A stretch of DNA of 10,220 nt, from positions 1 through 10,220 of the forward strand of contig JAISBK010000075.1 in assembly GCA_031266255.1 (NCBI GenBank), read 5' to 3'. How positions within the stretch are numbered: position 1 is the stretch's first letter; each line of letters starts with the position of its first letter. The DNA comes from Treponema sp. (GTDB taxonomy: Bacteria; Spirochaetota; Spirochaetia; Treponematales; Breznakiellaceae). The notes under the pieces are model-generated. The model saw nothing but the letters and a program-made list of their open reading frames with translations, had not been told where the DNA came from and made no database searches. Shown here piece by piece: positions 7,801 to 10,220 of the stretch. The translations under genes and the position numbers were made by a program.

Positions 7801-8206
7801 TCCCGATACCTACATTGATTCGGCCCAGGAAAAAATGGAGGTCTATAAGAAGATTGCGGCGGTACGGGACAAGGATGATCTGGAACAGGTGTATGCGGAA
7901 TTGCAGGATCGCTTTGGGCCGCTGCCTGAAGAAGCCGCGTCTTTGCTGGCCCTGGCGGAGATCCGTATTATCTGCCGGGAGCTTGCCGTTGCCTCCCTCA
8001 AAGAACGGGACGGGCTGGTACGAGTTGAGTTTGGGAAAGTCTCCAAGGTGAATGTGGACCGGCTCCTGCGGCTTATGCGGGAGAGTAACGGAAAGGTAAA
8101 GTTCGATCCCCGCGCGCATAATGTCCTGGTCCTGGCCGCCGGAACCATTGGACTCAAAGAAAAGAGCGAGTTCATCCGTGAAAAACTCGCCTCCTTACTT
8201 TTTTAG
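4832..8206 (+). CDS. mfd: Transcription-repair coupling factor Mfd
   Basis: An ATP-driven DNA translocase of 1124 residues that pushes RNA polymerase off DNA lesions and recruits UvrA for nucleotide excision repair. The length is normal. The N-terminal UvrB-like region includes FPWWGALPYQDLSPH and GEFALRGEVLDI (about 180-191), the part that contacts UvrA in the family. The CarD-like RNA polymerase-interacting domain starts near 460 (NPEDFVVHVNYGIGLFKGI). The helicase motor has Walker A GDVGYGKT (611-618), Walker B DEEQ (712-715), SATPIPRTL from 738, and motif VI QLRGRVGR (881-888). The C-terminal TRCF domain follows. All motor motifs are intact, so the protein should be active. Residues about 236-275 form a Pro/Ala/Thr-rich linker. 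No clear Shine-Dalgarno sequence precedes the ATG at 4832. The gene is divergent from the exported-protein operon. Confidence 0.98.
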   Translation: MNTLSFPSLLSQVTASQSIRQVVSAFKQGRFPLEIEAVEGSLAAILLSLLSETSAAPFLVVVPTETDAAKLAADLQSLGTSALVFPWWGALPYQDLSPHAAVFGERIRVLSLLVAGEDALEPCRMVITSQRGFLSPVPSPEYLRSLLILLKRGDTLDTSLLAARLVSYGYTRVSKVQVQGEFALRGEVLDILMGGDETACRILFNFNQIESIKCFDPLTQTSKISLTHVLLRPFSINEGRAPAQPTPDKQKNGPLSAVAPGTEEALTRTHTATKGQLEMYFEGGAVCFVDRERLENAQESLERECRSLYAKVCRERDVPKPEEILFNFKELFQSSPRRFSFMSMKGGGEPGALRLSLAGEPPRSFFGNVNYLKEEFAALAQEGWKILVAAESDVQATRIQELLKDEAHVSIHSLPLSSGFALPDIKLMVVQENEIFGRRKRLPRSLKTVRSVAIDTFVELNPEDFVVHVNYGIGLFKGIERIRALGHERDYIKLEYAGEEFVFVPIEQVNLVQRYIGNAGSPPRLDKLGSKSWENRKGRVKQAVEDIAQKLIALYSKRKAVQGFSFPADSEWQTMFEATFPFEETEDQIRCVEEIKADMESPHPMDRLVCGDVGYGKTEVAVRACFKAIMGGKQVAFLAPTTILAEQHFENFQERFSQFPVRLAMLSRLVERGAVKKSLHGINEGAIDLIVGTHRLIQKDVVFKNLGLLVIDEEQRFGVKDKERLKELKTNVDCLSLSATPIPRTLHMSLLKIRDMSILATAPQNRHPIETVIEEYNETRLATAIRWEVERGGQVFFLHNQIESLADTRRRIERLVPEMLVDTAHGQMDPQDLEDVMHRFIHGGFHVLVSTTIIENGIDIPNVNTIIIDRADMYGVSQLYQLRGRVGRSDRVAYAYFFYPQGRSLSEVAMKRLQVISDFTELGSGFKIAMKDMEIRGAGNLLGREQSGDIYSVGFDLYLKLLDEAVNRLKDDQYEADTETLLELEYSGFIPDTYIDSAQEKMEVYKKIAAVRDKDDLEQVYAELQDRFGPLPEEAASLLALAEIRIICRELAVASLKERDGLVRVEFGKVSKVNVDRLLRLMRESNGKVKFDPRAHNVLVLAAGTIGLKEKSEFIREKLASLLF

Positions 8207-8213
8207 TTTTTTT
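8164..8213 (+). terminator. Possible terminator at the end of mfd
   Basis: GCGAGTT (8166-8172) pairs with AACTCGC (8184-8190) around an 11-base loop. T runs follow at 8199-8204 and 8207-8213. The hairpin lies inside the last mfd codons, and eight bases separate it from the first T run, which is more than usual, so this is only a moderate candidate. Confidence 0.35.
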
Positions 8214-8371
8214 GGTTATCCATCTTTGGCCGGGTTGGTTCAAGCGGGGGTTTCCTCAGTTCTTGTTTTTGCGTGTTCATTGAGCCGGTTTCAAAACGCG
8301 GGTAAAAGAACCTTTTCTTCACATGTTCAGAAAATCTCACGGAGTTTTTGGTGAACAATCCGGCGACCAGC

Positions 8372-8391
8372 TAAAAGTCTATTGACTTTTA
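8372..8391. repeat. Perfect 8-bp inverted repeat upstream of the second chemoreceptor
   Basis: TAAAAGTC (8372-8379) and GACTTTTA (8384-8391) are exact reverse complements around the loop TATT. A T-rich stretch follows (8392-8404). Read as RNA on the plus strand it resembles an AT-rich intrinsic terminator that could stop read-through from mfd. Read as DNA it overlaps the candidate -35 (TTGACT, 8382-8387) and could be an operator. Confidence 0.5.
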
Positions 8392-8413
8392 TTTCTTATT
8401 TTAACAGTATAAT
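8382..8413 (+). promoter_or_regulatory. Candidate promoter of the second chemoreceptor gene
   Basis: TATAAT at 8408-8413 is a perfect -10 hexamer about 42 bases before the ATG. TTGACT at 8382-8387 is a good -35 (5 of 6), but the spacer is 20 bases, three more than ideal, so either an activator helps or the true -35 is a poorer sequence closer in. Confidence 0.45.
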
Positions 8414-8417
8414 GAAT

Positions 8418-8431
8418 TGATTACATAATCA
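8418..8431. repeat. Inverted repeat at the expected transcription start (TGATTA-CA-TAATCA)
   Basis: Two perfect 6-base arms around a CA centre lie just after the -10 hexamer, covering the expected start site near 8420. The position suits a repressor operator. It is AT-rich, so chance is possible. Confidence 0.35.
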
Positions 8432-8440
8432 TTAAAAAAC

Positions 8441-8446
8441 AAGGAG
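8441..8446 (+). promoter_or_regulatory. Ribosome binding site of the second chemoreceptor gene
   Basis: AAGGAG lies eight bases before the ATG at 8455 and fixes that start. Confidence 0.75.
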
Positions 8447-8454
8447 TAGTTTCG

Positions 8455-10220
8455 ATGAAAATAGGAAGGAAACTATTACTCATGATTGGGGCGTTAACAC
8501 TGATTGGAACCTTGGTACCCTTGGGAATCATGTTGTATTTGAATCACCGCCGCGTGACTAATCTTATCACTACTGAAATCAGGACGCTGTGTACTGAAGA
8601 GGCACTCAGCATTAAAACCTGGTTTGAAATCCACCTCTCTGAGATTCGGGCCCTTGCGTATGTTATGGAGCGCTATGAACAGATAGCCGCGGATGAAAGG
8701 CGCACGCTATTCGGGCTTATGGTTAAGAGTATGGTTGAATCCAATCAGGATGTCATAGGGGCAACCATGGTCTGGGAACCGAATGCCCTGGATGGTCTTG
8801 ATGCAGCATATATCGATACTCCGGGAGCAGATCATCAGGGTAGATTCACCCCTTACTGGTCCAGAACCAGACAAGGGGTGGTTCTGGAGACCCTTGAGGG
8901 CTATGATGTTCCTGGAGAGGGGGAGTATTACCTTATCCCCAAGCAAACCGGAAAAGAGGTGCTTACCGGACCTTTTTTATACCCCATTGATGGAGTGGAT
9001 AAGTTTATGGCCACGGTTACCGCGCCTATCAAAAACAACGGCCGGTTTATAGGTATCGTAGCCAGTGATATTGAGATTAACATCATTCAGGAACAGGTGG
9101 AGAAAATAAAACCCTACCCTGGATCAGTGGCGGCAGTGTACAGCCACAGCGGCATCGTAACCGGGCATTTTGATACGAGCCGGCTTGGTAAGCCCCTCGC
9201 GGAAACCGAACAGGACCTGGTAGGCCCTCATCTGGCGGATCTTACCCAAGCCATACAAAACGGTCGCGAGCTTACGTTTACCCAGTACGTTCCCCATCTC
9301 AACTCCGAGATGATATTTATCGGGGTTCCCTTTTTTGTGGGTGATCCTACCGAGCCTTGGTACGTTATGCTTGGTATCCCCAGTTCGGTTATCTCTGCGC
9401 CGCTGTACCAGAGTCTGCTGGTGAGTCTGCTTATGCTTGCCCTCATAGGGGGTATCGTGTTAATCGGGGCTTTTATGCTGGCCCGTTCATTCAGCCTCCC
9501 CATCGTCCATACCATGTCCATTTTCAAAGATGTAGCCGATGGAGACCTCACCCGTCAGATTGAGGTTTCCTCAAACGACGAACTGGGGGATCTGGTCCGC
9601 TACTTAAACTTCACGATACATAAAATCAAGGGGCTTATTACCGTGATCAAAAGAGATGCGAGTACCCTTTCCCAAACCGGTACCGACCTTGCCACGGATA
9701 TGACTGAAACCGCCGCTTCTATCAACGAAATCACCGCCACCATCCAGAGTATCAAGACTCAGACCGGAAACCAAGTGGACTGTGTCAAAAGTACCGGGAT
9801 CGTCATGGAACAGATGGTGGAGAATATCGCAACGATAAATGTTCAGATTCAGAAACAGAACGAGTGTGTAAGTCGTTCCTCTTCTGCGGTGGAACTGATG
9901 TTAGGCAATATCCAGAGCCTCACGCAAAGCCTGATCCATAATGGGGAAACGGTCCGGGAGCTTGCGGACGCTGCAGAACTAGGACGCAGCAGCTTAGAGG
10001 AAGTCTCTGCGGATATTCAGAATATCGCCCGGGAATCTGCAGGGCTTTTGGAGATCAACGGGGTGATGGAAAATATTGCCAGTCAAACGAGTCTGTTAAG
10101 CATGAACGCGGCAATTGAGGCGGCTCATGCAGGAGAGTCGGGAAAGGGCTTTGCGGTGGTTGCAGATGAAATCAGAAAACTGGCGGAGTCCTCTTCAGCG
10201 CAATCCACGACGATAAGCGC
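8455..10220 (+). CDS. Methyl-accepting chemotaxis protein with dCache sensor, cut by the window end
   Basis: The frame stays open from the ATG at 8455 to the last base, giving 588 codons without a stop; the C-terminal end is outside the window. Residues 7-29 are the first membrane helix. About 30-320 form a large periplasmic sensor of the double-Cache (dCache_1) type, with VWEPNALDG, GRFTPYWSR (129-137), YYLIPKQTGKE from 158, and APIKNNGRFIGIVASDI. Residues 322-344 are the second membrane helix. A HAMP domain follows (to about 400, DELG at 375-378), then the methyl-accepting coiled coil. The signalling tip from G530 (QTSLLSMNAAIEAAHAG, KGFAVVADEIRKLAE) closely matches the first receptor, so both likely join the same arrays. 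dCache sensors bind amino acids, amines, organic acids and other small molecules; the ligand here is unknown. Confidence 0.95.
   Translation, partial: MKIGRKLLLMIGALTLIGTLVPLGIMLYLNHRRVTNLITTEIRTLCTEEALSIKTWFEIHLSEIRALAYVMERYEQIAADERRTLFGLMVKSMVESNQDVIGATMVWEPNALDGLDAAYIDTPGADHQGRFTPYWSRTRQGVVLETLEGYDVPGEGEYYLIPKQTGKEVLTGPFLYPIDGVDKFMATVTAPIKNNGRFIGIVASDIEINIIQEQVEKIKPYPGSVAAVYSHSGIVTGHFDTSRLGKPLAETEQDLVGPHLADLTQAIQNGRELTFTQYVPHLNSEMIFIGVPFFVGDPTEPWYVMLGIPSSVISAPLYQSLLVSLLMLALIGGIVLIGAFMLARSFSLPIVHTMSIFKDVADGDLTRQIEVSSNDELGDLVRYLNFTIHKIKGLITVIKRDASTLSQTGTDLATDMTETAASINEITATIQSIKTQTGNQVDCVKSTGIVMEQMVENIATINVQIQKQNECVSRSSSAVELMLGNIQSLTQSLIHNGETVRELADAAELGRSSLEEVSADIQNIARESAGLLEINGVMENIASQTSLLSMNAAIEAAHAGESGKGFAVVADEIRKLAESSSAQSTTIS

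Larger units (their letters stand above)
8207..8454. other. Intergenic region between mfd and the second chemoreceptor
   Basis: These 248 bases hold no supported gene or RNA. The first part (to about 8370) shows only T-rich sequence and a weak AAAAG/CTTTT hairpin at 8304-8316. The last 85 bases are AT-rich and contain two perfect dyads, a promoter-like pair of hexamers and the ribosome binding site of the next gene. Confidence 0.6.

Noticed and set aside
8230..8260. GGTTCAAGC-like string resembling a tRNA T arm
   Set aside because: No acceptor, D or anticodon stems can be drawn around it.
8121..8354. Plus-strand open frame of 77 codons overlapping the end of mfd
   Set aside because: It starts inside mfd in another frame, has no ribosome binding site and shows no protein-like pattern beyond a chance hydrophobic patch.

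Overview
The window most resembles a spirochaete chromosome, probably a Treponema-like organism with a GC content near 50%, such as those of termite guts. This is inferred from the style of the two methyl-accepting chemotaxis receptors, the PilZ-type protein and the gene mix. No rRNA or other phylogenetic marker is present to settle it. The region is ordinary chromosome. I see no transposase, phage gene, tRNA, rRNA or CRISPR array, and no clear candidate for a new defence or mobile system.

Layout: positions 1-203 are a non-coding leader with a possible sigma-70 promoter, a perfect AT-rich dyad, a run of 19 C and a strong ribosome binding site. It feeds a complete chemoreceptor gene on the + strand (204-2024). 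Converging on it is a three-gene operon on the - strand, read from about 4760 down to 2055. Its products are, in order, an exported protein with a signal peptide, a pseudo-receiver plus PilZ-like protein, and an AEC-family membrane transporter. The three genes are almost contiguous (gaps of 12 and 3 bases). A short AT-rich intergenic segment (about 4758-4831) separates this operon from the divergent mfd gene (4832-8206), which encodes the full-length transcription-repair coupling factor. After a 248-base gap holding several dyads and a promoter-like sequence, a second chemoreceptor gene with a dCache-type sensor starts at 8455 and runs off the end of the window.

The two receptors should feed the same CheA/CheW arrays, since their signalling tips are closely alike, but they carry different periplasmic sensors. 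Mfd is a housekeeping repair factor with no evident link to the other genes. The three-gene minus-strand operon is the least understood part. The C19 tract upstream of the first receptor is the most interesting non-coding signal, because a tract this long should change length readily and could make receptor expression phase-variable.
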